Shown piece after piece: positions 5,795 to 12,146 of a DNA stretch of 18,194 nt. Origin of the DNA: an uncultured Oscillospiraceae bacterium (GTDB lineage: Bacteria; Bacillota; Clostridia; Oscillospirales; Ruminococcaceae); assembly GCA_902490585.1 (NCBI GenBank), contig CABUEI010000039.1, positions 1-18,194 of the forward strand. The letters run 5' to 3'. The stretch's first letter is position 1; every line of letters starts with the position of its first letter. The translations under genes and the position numbers were made by a program. Below the pieces are notes generated by a model that saw only the letters and a program-made list of their open reading frames with translations, was not told the origin of the DNA and searched no databases.

Positions 5795-5812
5795 CTATCT
5801 GAACTATCTGAA
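5795..5812. repeat. Perfect 9-bp tandem duplication across the toxin stop codon
   Basis: CTATCTGAA is repeated head to tail (5795-5803, 5804-5812). On the minus strand each unit reads TTCAGATAG, so the toxin ends Phe-Arg-stop and the same Phe-Arg-stop follows at once in frame. It is probably a replication-slippage duplication that doubled the stop codon. Confidence 0.8.
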
Positions 5813-6109
5813 CATTATACGGCAGTAATCACGTCTGCAGTTTATAATGCGGTATATGTAGACCGCATCACAGTCAACTTTATAGAATATCATATAACCA
5901 CGGCAGACAAGATATCTGAAGTCTGTTTTTATGTCAATCTTTGTGTCGAGCGGAGCACCGATGAAAGGTGTATCTTTTAATTGCTTATAAGCTTTGACTA
6001 TATCTTTTATAAGTCTGCTTGCGGCACTTTGATTGTCGAGCTCTTCGGAAATATAACTGTGAATACTATGCAGGTCGTCTGCGGCGAGAGGGGAAAGCAG
6101 TAATTTCAT
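5804..6109 (-). CDS. RelE/ParE-family toxin
   Basis: A 101-residue protein with the family pattern: LLLSPLAADDLHSIHSYI at the N-terminus, then DTPFIGAPLD, and FRYLVCRGYMIFYKVD...VYIYRIINCRRDY at the C-terminus. The length is normal for the family. RelE-like members cleave mRNA on the ribosome and ParE-like members poison gyrase. The 'LAxxDLxxIxxYI' opening and the 'RYLVxRGYxIFYKV' core fit the ParE-like side, but I cannot decide the target. ATG 6109 overlaps the antitoxin stop as ATGA, so it is translationally coupled to it. The arrangement and lengths look intact and functional. Confidence 0.9.
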   Translation of the reverse strand: MKLLLSPLAADDLHSIHSYISEELDNQSAASRLIKDIVKAYKQLKDTPFIGAPLDTKIDIKTDFRYLVCRGYMIFYKVDCDAVYIYRIINCRRDYCRIMFR

Positions 6110-6357
6110 ATTATATCTTTAATGGCTTTGTCAGCATCATCTTCTGAAAGCCAGCCTTTCGTTTCAGCTGACTTTGCGGCTTTGTTAAGCTCGGAAAGTA
6201 ATTTCAATGTGGCATGTTGCTTTTCGTAATCGTCAATATCCAGTATTACATAACGACCTCTGCCGTTTTTGGTGAGGAACACGGGTTCGCCTTCGGAAAT
6301 ATCGTTCAGAACCGCATTGTAATTACGTAAATCAGAAACAGGTTTGATATTCGGCAT
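6106..6357 (-). CDS. Phd/YefM-family antitoxin
   Basis: An 83-residue protein. The N-terminal part, MPNIKPVSDLRNYNAVLNDI then EPVFLTKNGRGRYVILDIDDYE, is the DNA-binding fold of Phd/YefM antitoxins. The acidic C-terminal part (about residues 45-83) would wrap and neutralise the toxin. ATG 6357 is chosen because GGAGG at 6366-6370 is 8 bases upstream; an in-frame GTG at 6366 lies inside that SD. The antitoxin comes first and overlaps the toxin, the standard order that keeps antitoxin in excess, and normally the complex represses its own promoter. Confidence 0.9.
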   Translation of the reverse strand: MPNIKPVSDLRNYNAVLNDISEGEPVFLTKNGRGRYVILDIDDYEKQHATLKLLSELNKAAKSAETKGWLSEDDADKAIKDII

Positions 6358-6385
6358 ATAATGCACCTCCTTATTTGCTGTAATT

Positions 6386-6414
6386 ATTGTAACATAATTT
6401 TAAGTAAAAATCAA
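6386..6414 (-). promoter_or_regulatory. Promoter of the toxin-antitoxin operon
   Basis: On the minus strand TTGATT (plus 6409-6414), a 17-base spacer and TACAAT (plus 6386-6391), 28 bases before ATG 6357. It is back to back with the infC promoter, whose -35 lies 49 bases away. Confidence 0.7.
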
Positions 6415-6462
6415 CAACGGACAGAGAAAAAGCAAAATTCTGAAAATTTTTCGCTTTCCCTA

Positions 6463-6491
6463 TTGACAACGTCGATTTAATGTTGTATAAT
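6463..6491 (+). promoter_or_regulatory. Consensus sigma-A promoter of infC-rpmI-rplT
   Basis: A perfect TTGACA (6463-6468), a 17-base spacer and a perfect TATAAT (6486-6491). The expected start is near 6498, about 210 bases before infC, leaving room for the attenuator leader. Confidence 0.92.
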
Positions 6492-6520
6492 CATTTAGTA
6501 AATTAAATTGTGAAACAAAA

Positions 6521-6668
6521 GCAGAGAAGCACTCTCACCCATTTACGCCGCTTGGTTGTTCAATGAGGTAATTACAGAAATTCCCGACGGATTATCAGTA
6601 TAATTCCGTCTGTAATATTTGTACAGCGTGAGAGAATCTGCATTGCAGTTTATCACGCTTTTTGTTTT
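6521..6668 (+). promoter_or_regulatory. L20-type leader: attenuator with competing antiterminator and terminator
   Basis: Two exclusive folds can be read. Antiterminator: GCAGA (6521-6525) with TCTGC (6637-6641) and CTCTCAC (6532-6538) with GTGAGAG (6628-6634), separated by an internal loop and enclosing an inner hairpin (ATTACA 6571-6576 with TGTAAT 6611-6616; GACGGA 6586-6591 with TCCGTC 6605-6610). Terminator: GCGTGA (6626-6631) with TCACGC (6653-6658), inner CTGC-ATT-GCAG (6638-6648), then TTTTTGTTTT. The terminator consumes the 3' strand of the antiterminator. In Firmicutes this operon is repressed by ribosomal protein L20, which binds a leader that mimics its 23S rRNA site and promotes termination. 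The position and logic match; the rRNA mimicry was not checked. Confidence 0.82.
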
Positions 6669-6707
6669 GCATAAAACGATTTGTTTTCAGAAAGGCGGTG
6701 CTTTAAA

Positions 6708-7277
6708 ATCAGCACAAAAGAACAACTCATCAACGAAGAGATTAATGAAAAAGAGGTCCGTGTGATCGGAGCTGACAATGAACAGCTCGGCATTATGTCT
6801 TCGGCGCAGGCTCTTGATATGGCAATTGAGGCTGACTTAGACCTCGTGCTTATCGCTCCTTCCGCTACTCCTCCGGTGTGTCGTATAATGGATTACGGCA
6901 AGTTCCGTTTTGAGCAGTCAAAGAAGGAAAAGGAATCTAAAAAGAACCAGAAACAGGCTGAACTTAAAGAGATACAGATGTCGCTGAACATCGACACCAA
7001 CGACTTTAACACAAAGGCTAATCAGGCTATAAAGTTCCTTAAAAACGGCGACAAAGTTCGTATCAAGGTTCGTTACAGACGAGCAAGAGAGCTGTCACAC
7101 GCAAATCTTGGTGAGGAGCTTATGCAGAGAGTTCTTGATGCTGTTTCAGAGTACGGCGTATGCGAAAAGCCTGCTAAGCTCGAAGGCAAGAACTATATGG
7201 CAGTTGTAGCCCCCAAGACAGCGGCAGGCGGCAAGAAAGCAAAGAAGGACGCCGATAAAACGGCGGAAAATAAATAA
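6708..7277 (+). CDS. infC: Translation initiation factor IF-3, probable AUC start
   Basis: A 189-residue protein. The N-terminal domain has INEEINEKEVRVIGADNEQLG and the C-terminal domain KEIQMSLNIDTNDFNTKANQA, then KVRIKVRYRRARELSH. A Lys/Ala-rich tail (GGKKAKKDADKTAENK) follows the normal end. IF-3 binds the 30S subunit and rejects wrong start codons. No ATG or GTG fits the start: AGGCGGTG at 6692-6699 points to ATC at 6708-6710, directly before the conserved STKEQLINEE. IF-3 genes often use rare AUU/AUC starts so that IF-3 represses its own translation. An in-frame TTG at 6681 lies before the SD and is rejected. First gene of the operon with rpmI and rplT. Confidence 0.95.
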   Translation: MSTKEQLINEEINEKEVRVIGADNEQLGIMSSAQALDMAIEADLDLVLIAPSATPPVCRIMDYGKFRFEQSKKEKESKKNQKQAELKEIQMSLNIDTNDFNTKANQAIKFLKNGDKVRIKVRYRRARELSHANLGEELMQRVLDAVSEYGVCEKPAKLEGKNYMAVVAPKTAAGGKKAKKDADKTAENK

Positions 7278-7291
7278 GGAGGATTCCACTC

Positions 7292-7498
7292 ATGGCAAAG
7301 AAGATCAAGATCAAAACCCACAGCGGTGCTAAAAAGCGTTTTAACCTCTCCAAGAACGGTAAGGTCAAGTACCAGAAGACAAACCGTCGTCACAGACTGA
7401 CACAGAAGGCTACAAAGAGAAAGCGTATCAACCGTGCTGCAGGATACTGCGACAAGACGAACGTTGCAGAAGTTAAGAAGCTCATACCTTACAAATAA
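7292..7498 (+). CDS. rpmI: 50S ribosomal protein L35
   Basis: A 68-residue, very basic protein with KIKTHSGAKKRFNLSKNGKVK and a C-terminal KTNVAEVKKLIPYK. Its length is normal. It belongs to the large subunit. AAGGAGG at 7276-7282 overlaps the infC stop and is 9 bases before ATG 7292, so it is well translated from the infC mRNA. Regulated through the leader at 6521-6668 with infC and rplT. Confidence 0.97.
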   Translation: MAKKIKIKTHSGAKKRFNLSKNGKVKYQKTNRRHRLTQKATKRKRINRAAGYCDKTNVAEVKKLIPYK

Positions 7499-7550
7499 AA
7501 ACTAACTGCGACCGTTTCGGCGCAATATTCACTATAGGAGGAATTTAACG

Positions 7551-7904
7551 ATGGCTCGTATTAAAGGTGCATTAGCAACTCGTAAGAGAAGAAATAAAAC
7601 ATTAAAGCTGGCAAAGGGCTACTGGGGCGGCAAGAGCAGACTTTTCAAGACTGCTAAGGAAGCTGTCTGGAAGTCAGGTCAGTACGCTTACATCAGCAGA
7701 CGTTTAAAGAAGAGAGATTTCAGAAAGCTCTGGATCGCAAGAATCAACGCTGCTTGCAAGATGAACGGTACTAACTACTCAACATTCATCAACGGCTTAA
7801 AGAAGGCTAACATCGGTCTTAACAGAAAGATGCTGTCTGAAATTGCTATCAACGACCCCGCAGGTTTCACTGCTCTTGTTGAAAAGGCAAAGGCTGCTCT
7901 TTAA
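7551..7904 (+). CDS. rplT: 50S ribosomal protein L20
   Basis: A 117-residue, highly basic protein: MARIKGALATRKRRNKTLKL, then KGYWGGKSRLFKTAKEAV and the C-terminal GLKKANIGLNRKMLSEIAI. Its length is normal. It is an early 23S rRNA assembly protein. In Firmicutes its free form also binds the leader of this operon and shuts it down, which fits the attenuator upstream of infC. TAGGAGGA at 7535-7542 is placed 8 bases before ATG 7551. Last gene of the operon; a terminator follows at 7914-7946. Confidence 0.97.
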   Translation: MARIKGALATRKRRNKTLKLAKGYWGGKSRLFKTAKEAVWKSGQYAYISRRLKKRDFRKLWIARINAACKMNGTNYSTFINGLKKANIGLNRKMLSEIAINDPAGFTALVEKAKAAL

Positions 7905-7913
7905 GAGAAAACA

Positions 7914-7946
7914 ACACGCCCATAAATAATGGGCGTGTGATTTTTT
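7914..7946 (+). terminator. Rho-independent terminator of infC-rpmI-rplT
   Basis: A perfect 10-bp stem ACACGCCCAT (7914-7923) with ATGGGCGTGT (7929-7938), a 5-base loop, then GATTTTTT. It starts 10 bases after the rplT stop. Confidence 0.93.
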
Positions 7947-7960
7947 ATATAATGGGGAAA

Positions 7961-7989
7961 GAAAAATGTACCCGTGTAAACGGGTACAT
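7961..7989 (-). terminator. Rho-independent terminator of the minus-strand membrane protein gene
   Basis: A perfect 10-bp stem ATGTACCCGT (7966-7975) with ACGGGTACAT (7980-7989) and a 4-base loop. The plus strand has GAAAAA at 7961-7965, so the T-run is on the minus strand, 12 bases beyond the stop of the gene at 8001. It faces the rplT terminator, insulating the two convergent units. Confidence 0.85.
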
Positions 7990-8000
7990 AATATTTCTTA

Positions 8001-8894
8001 TCAGTACATATCCTTTGTGTGATGCTTGAAGTAGAAGACGTAGCTTCCTATCGCACCGGCAACCACGAATATGAATGTTACTATAAGGCGGTTGAGCATA
8101 TTTCCGGCAAGCTCAGTATACTGCATTGAGTAGCTTGCCAGATTGTTCAGAATTCCGAATACATTGACTGTGCTTCCTGACTCCTGCTCTTTTAAGAATA
8201 TCTGGAACAGGAATGCAAATCCGTTTGACAGTGCCCAGCCTGCAAAGGTGAGGATAGCTGTCATGATACAGTCAACGGTTTTAAGTTTCTTAGAGAATAC
8301 GGTGTAAAGCGATACAACAGCGGCTGACATTATGATGCCTCCGAGCCAGCCTACAAGGTCGGACATCATGATAAATGCGACGAAAATCGCAGAGCCGATG
8401 ACAAGACCGAGTAAGCCGCCAAAAATGCCTTTGACTGTACCTTTTATATTATAAGGCGGGCGAACTGTTCCGTCTGAGCGTACACGCTTTGTAAGTATAG
8501 CGTAATCTTCAAGCTCAAGTACTTTCGCTACCTGTACGGGAGTTGTCTTACGCATTTCCTTTTTTAAATATGCTGTGAGTTTTTCCAAAAATTCAATGAG
8601 CAACGGCAGATTTTCCTGCATGAGATTATATCCCTTGCAGTAAATGTTGACGCAACCGTCAACGTTTTCAACGCCGAGCATAGTTTTCTTGGGAAAGCGC
8701 TCAGCCATGGTGTAGATTCTGGCGAACTGACGCTCGTTTATAACTGCACCGCATACAATGTCAAATCTGTGTTTCTTGTCATTGTCAAAAACCACGACAG
8801 GAACGCCGTTCTTGACACCACTCAGTGTGGCGGTTTCGGGGTCGTATGTAAGCCCTGTTTCCTTTTCGATAAGGCTGAGTTCGGAATATATCAT
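8001..8894 (-). CDS. Membrane protein of unknown function with N-terminal soluble domain
   Basis: A 297-residue protein that I do not recognise. Residues 1 to about 150 are soluble and mixed in charge (IYSELSLIEKETGLTYDPE..., later ENLPLLIEFLEKLTAYLKKEM). Four hydrophobic segments follow at about 153-178, 181-200, 208-232 and 267-289, the first rich in glycine. With the N-terminal domain in the cytoplasm, the C-terminus would also be cytoplasmic. The opening looks like a compact domain that could sense or bind something, but no motif supports a function. It has its own promoter (8931-8959) and terminator (7961-7989), so it is a single-gene unit. AAAGGA lies about 9 bases before ATG 8894. Confidence 0.75.
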   Translation of the reverse strand: MIYSELSLIEKETGLTYDPETATLSGVKNGVPVVVFDNDKKHRFDIVCGAVINERQFARIYTMAERFPKKTMLGVENVDGCVNIYCKGYNLMQENLPLLIEFLEKLTAYLKKEMRKTTPVQVAKVLELEDYAILTKRVRSDGTVRPPYNIKGTVKGIFGGLLGLVIGSAIFVAFIMMSDLVGWLGGIIMSAAVVSLYTVFSKKLKTVDCIMTAILTFAGWALSNGFAFLFQIFLKEQESGSTVNVFGILNNLASYSMQYTELAGNMLNRLIVTFIFVVAGAIGSYVFYFKHHTKDMY

Positions 8895-8930
8895 GAAAAA
8901 AGTCCTTTCTTATCCTGCATGGATAAAGAA

Positions 8931-8959
8931 ATTTTAGCATAATGACAGGCAAAAGTCAA
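8931..8959 (-). promoter_or_regulatory. Sigma-A type promoter of the minus-strand membrane protein gene
   Basis: On the minus strand TTGACT (plus 8954-8959), a 17-base spacer and TAAAAT (plus 8931-8936), 36 bases before ATG 8894. I could not find an equally good promoter for the divergent methyltransferase gene in the same 88-base gap. Confidence 0.75.
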
Positions 8960-8982
8960 GAAACCGAATGTTAAGGAGAAAT

Positions 8983-9771
8983 ATGGAAATCACATCTAAG
9001 CAAAACAATTATATAAAAGAATACCGCAAGCTGACAGAACAGAGAAAGTACCGCAGACAGTCGGGATTTTTCACCTGTGAGGGAGCGAAGCTTGCCGCCG
9101 AGGCAGTTAAAAGCGGTTGCACGCTTGGAGAGAACGCTTATGTTACCAAAGCGGCGGAAGAGAAATACCCCGATGTTGTAGATATGCTGAGAGAGCGGTG
9201 TAATGTTGTTGAAATTTCGGAAGAGGTAGCCGACAGTATTTCCGACACAAAATCGCCGCAGGGAATTTTTATTACAGTAAGACATCTTGACAAAATTCTG
9301 AATTTAAGTACAATAGATAGTAGCAGGCAGTTTATAATATTGGAAAATTTGCAAGATATGGGCAACATTGGAACGATTATTCGTTCTTGTGACGCATTTT
9401 CGATTGACGGCGTTATACTTATCGGCGACTGTGCCGATGTGTTTGCACCGAAAACCGTAAGGAGTGCGATGGGCTCATTGTTCCGACTTCCGATATACTG
9501 CTGTGAAACCGAAGAATCGATCACACTTCTGCAAAAGGGCGGATTTACGGTGTACTCGGCAGAACTTTCCGACAGGTCGGTAAAGCTCGGCGAGGAAAAA
9601 CTCCCCGAAAAGACAGCCGTAGTAATCGGCAATGAGGGCAACGGTGTTACCGATACGGTAAAAAGACTTTGCGATAAGTCGCTGTTTATTCCCATAAACA
9701 GTGCCGAGAGCCTTAACGCATCGGTTGCGGCATCAGTCATTGCGTGGGAAATGTCAAAGAGCAGAAAGTAA
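8983..9771 (+). CDS. SpoU/TrmH-family RNA 2'-O-ribose methyltransferase
   Basis: A 262-residue protein. Residues 1 to about 100 are the substrate-binding domain (ITSKQNNYIKEYRKL, FFTCEGAKLAAEAV). The rest is the knotted SPOUT fold with its three motifs: ENLQDMGNIGTIIRSCDAF, VVIGNEGNGV and PINSAESLNASVAASVIAWE. The conserved Asn and Arg of motif 1, Glu of motif 2 and Asn/Ser of motif 3 are present, so it should be active with S-adenosylmethionine on a ribose 2'-OH in rRNA or tRNA. It is close to the YsgA-like branch, whose members act on 23S rRNA; the exact site cannot be told. ATG 8983 follows AAGGAG at 8973-8978; an upstream ATG at 8968 lacks an SD. Confidence 0.9.
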   Translation: MEITSKQNNYIKEYRKLTEQRKYRRQSGFFTCEGAKLAAEAVKSGCTLGENAYVTKAAEEKYPDVVDMLRERCNVVEISEEVADSISDTKSPQGIFITVRHLDKILNLSTIDSSRQFIILENLQDMGNIGTIIRSCDAFSIDGVILIGDCADVFAPKTVRSAMGSLFRLPIYCCETEESITLLQKGGFTVYSAELSDRSVKLGEEKLPEKTAVVIGNEGNGVTDTVKRLCDKSLFIPINSAESLNASVAASVIAWEMSKSRK

Positions 9772-9794
9772 TCTGATGTTAAACTCGGTTAATA

Positions 9795-9885
9795 ATTGCT
9801 ATTTATAATTTAGCGTTGAAATTGTGAAGCTTTTATATGGCAGGTACTATGCTTAACCTGCAATGTCGGAATTTCAATTAGCAAT
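9795..9885. other. Nested inverted repeats: candidate structured RNA or DNA element upstream of topA
   Basis: Three complementary pairs are nested in order: ATTGCTA (9795-9801) with TAGCAAT (9879-9885); TTGAAATT (9816-9823) with AATTTCAA (9870-9877), extended by a G-U pair; GCAGGT (9840-9845) with ACCTGC (9856-9861). The result is a long hairpin with a 13-base bulge on the left arm. TTTATA (9802-9807) with TATAAA (9885-9890) is an alternative lower stem. No T-run follows on either strand, so it is not a simple terminator. It could be a leader element, a small RNA or a short mobile repeat. The rest of the gap between the methyltransferase and topA holds no convincing gene or promoter. Confidence 0.5.
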
Positions 9886-9918
9886 ATAAAACAAAGCTGA
9901 TTAAGATAAAACGTTAAT

Positions 9919-10013
9919 AGGGTGTGGCGTAGCTACCCGCCGTCATACGAGGTGCAGAAACGCACAAACAGTTTTAAAGGCGAATTTGAGATGCCGCATC
10001 GGCACGGAAAGGA
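9919..10013. other. Possible repeat-like insert just before topA
   Basis: This stretch stays open in the topA frame and would give topA an N-terminal extension (including PPSYEVQKRTNSFKGEF) that has no place in type IA topoisomerases. It contains a small hairpin, TGCCG-CAT-CGGCA (9992-10004). It looks like an inserted non-coding repeat that happens to lack stop codons, but only one copy is visible in this window. Confidence 0.3.
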
Positions 10014-10023
10014 AGACGAAAAT

Positions 10024-12123
10024 TTGTCCCATCTGGTAATAGTTGAGTCGCCGGCAAAGGCGAAAACAATTGAAAAATATCTCGGAAAAGATTACTCCGT
10101 AGTTGCATCGGTAGGTCATATCCGTGACCTGCCAAAGTCAAAACTCGGTGTAGATGTTGATAATAACTTTGAGCCGAAATATGAAAACAAGAAAGATAAG
10201 GCGGCTCTTATAAAAGAGCTGAAGAAAGACGCAAAGGCATCCGATATAGTATACCTTGCGACCGACCCTGATAGAGAGGGAGAAGCTATCTCGTGGCATC
10301 TTGCACACGTCCTCGGCATAAGTCCCGACGCACCTGTGCGTGTTACGTTCAGCGAGATCACAAAGAGCGGTATCGAAGCAGGTATGAGCCACCCAAGAAC
10401 GCTCGATATGGACCTTATCAACGCACAGCAGGCAAGACGTATTCTTGACAGAATAGTAGGCTATAAATTAAGTCCGTTCTTATGGAAAAAAGTAAGACGT
10501 GGACTGTCGGCAGGACGAGTACAGTCGGTTGCCGTAAGACTTATCGTTGACAGAGAGCAGGAAATAGAGAGCTTTGAAGCACAGGAATACTGGAGCATTG
10601 ACGCTAAGTTCCTGTCAGGTTCAAGCAGACGTGCATTCCCTGCAAAGCTGACGGAAGTAAAGGGCGAGAAGTTCAAGGCTCTCAACAAGGAAGAAACAGA
10701 CAAGGTTCTCGCCATGCTTGAAAACGGCGAGTTCATCATAACAAACATTAAAAACAGCACAAGGAAAAAGACACCTGCTCCGCCGTTCACTACTTCTACT
10801 TTACAGCAGGAAGCGTCAAGAAAGCTGTCTTTCAATGCAAGACGTACAATGAAAGCGGCTCAGGAACTGTACGAAGGTGTTGAAATACCCGATATGGGTG
10901 CAGTCGGTATCATAACCTATATGCGTACCGACAGCCTGCGTATTTCCGATGAGGCTAAAGCCGCCGCCGCTCAGATGATAGAAACAACATACGGCAAGGA
11001 ATATCTTCCCTCAAAGCCCAGAGTATTCAAGTCAAAGAGCAACGCACAGGACGCACATGAGGCTATCCGTCCCACAATAATCACGCTCACTCCCGAAAAG
11101 GTAAAATCTGCGCTTTCAAGCGATCAGTATAAGCTGTATAAGCTGATATGGGAGCGCTTTATGGCAAGCCAGATGGAAAATCAGCTCCTTGATACAAAGG
11201 CGGTAGATATTATCTGCGGAGAGTGTCTGTTCAAGGCAAACGGATATACCGTGAAATTTGACGGCTTTACAAAGCTGTATGAAGAAAGCAAAGACAATGA
11301 CGAAGAAGAGGGCGGTGCACTGCCTGCTCTTGAAGTCGGCGAAAAGCTGAAAGTAAAAGAGCTCACGGGCAACCAGCACTTTACTCAGCCGCCACCGAGA
11401 TACACGGAAGCAAGCCTTATCAAAGCGCTTGAAGAAAACGGCATAGGCAGACCGTCTACCTATGCACCGACAATTGCCACAATACTTGACAGACACTATG
11501 TGGAGCGTGAGGCAAAACAGCTCAAGCCCACCTCGCTCGGTATAGTTATAACCGACCTTATGAAAGGCCACTTTGAGCGTATAGTGGACGCTAAGTTCAC
11601 GGCTCAGATGGAAAGCGACCTTGATAAGATCGAAGCAGGTAAAGCAGACTGGGTCGATGTACTCGGAAAGTTCTATACCGGCTTTGACAAGATGCTGACA
11701 AAGGCTGAAAAGGACATGGAAGGTAAGAGGGTAAAGATACCCGATGAGCCTACAGATATAATCTGCGACAAGTGCGGTAAGCCTATGGTTATAAAGATAG
11801 GTCCTTACGGCAAGTTCCTCGGCTGTTCGGGATTCCCTGAGTGTAAGAACACAAAGAGAATAGTCAATGAAACAGGCGGTACCTGCCCGCACTGCGGCGG
11901 TAAGATGCTTGCAAAGAAGTCAAAGAAGGGTAAGCCTTTCTTTGGTTGCGAGAACTATAAGGATTGCAACTTCATGACATGGGATACTCCGCTTGCGGAT
12001 AAGTGCCCCAAGTGCGGCTCGACACTGTTCAAGAAAGTCGGCAAGCAGGGACAGGTATACTGTGCAAAGGACGGTTGCGGATATGTCCGTCCTGCCGATG
12101 AGGATAAAAAGAGCGAAGACTGA
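10024..12123 (+). CDS. topA: DNA topoisomerase I (type IA)
   Basis: A 699-residue protein; it relaxes negative supercoils by cutting one strand. The TOPRIM domain begins VIVESPAKAKTIEKYLG with Glu8 and has DPDREGE with Asp81 and Asp83. The catalytic Tyr299 lies in GIITYMRTDS. The C-terminal part has three four-cysteine zinc ribbons starting CDKCGKPM, CPHCGGKM and CPKCGSTL, which bind single-stranded DNA. I prefer TTG 10024, preceded by AAAGGAAG (10008-10015), because the family begins at about this point and 699 residues fits Firmicutes TopA. ATG 9991, with AAAGGCG upstream, would add 11 residues and is a real alternative; the open frame back to 9922 is not needed. First gene of the topA-trmFO-plsX-rnc-smc run. 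Confidence 0.96.
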   Translation: MSHLVIVESPAKAKTIEKYLGKDYSVVASVGHIRDLPKSKLGVDVDNNFEPKYENKKDKAALIKELKKDAKASDIVYLATDPDREGEAISWHLAHVLGISPDAPVRVTFSEITKSGIEAGMSHPRTLDMDLINAQQARRILDRIVGYKLSPFLWKKVRRGLSAGRVQSVAVRLIVDREQEIESFEAQEYWSIDAKFLSGSSRRAFPAKLTEVKGEKFKALNKEETDKVLAMLENGEFIITNIKNSTRKKTPAPPFTTSTLQQEASRKLSFNARRTMKAAQELYEGVEIPDMGAVGIITYMRTDSLRISDEAKAAAAQMIETTYGKEYLPSKPRVFKSKSNAQDAHEAIRPTIITLTPEKVKSALSSDQYKLYKLIWERFMASQMENQLLDTKAVDIICGECLFKANGYTVKFDGFTKLYEESKDNDEEEGGALPALEVGEKLKVKELTGNQHFTQPPPRYTEASLIKALEENGIGRPSTYAPTIATILDRHYVEREAKQLKPTSLGIVITDLMKGHFERIVDAKFTAQMESDLDKIEAGKADWVDVLGKFYTGFDKMLTKAEKDMEGKRVKIPDEPTDIICDKCGKPMVIKIGPYGKFLGCSGFPECKNTKRIVNETGGTCPHCGGKMLAKKSKKGKPFFGCENYKDCNFMTWDTPLADKCPKCGSTLFKKVGKQGQVYCAKDGCGYVRPADEDKKSED

Positions 12124-12146
12124 TTTAAATATAAGGATAAGATAAA

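Noticed and set aside
9804..9850. Promoter candidates for topA (TATAAT at 9804-9809; TTGTGA...TACTAT at 9822-9850)
   Set aside because: The first has no good -35 at 16-18 bases and the second matches only four of six bases in each box; both lie within the hairpin arms.
9795..9885. Reading the topA-upstream hairpin as a terminator of the methyltransferase gene
   Set aside because: No T-run follows on either strand and the stem is interrupted, so it does not fit an intrinsic terminator.
11116..11892. A 258-codon minus-strand frame inside topA
   Set aside because: It lies opposite conserved TopA sequence including a zinc ribbon, has no SD and its residues show no domain.
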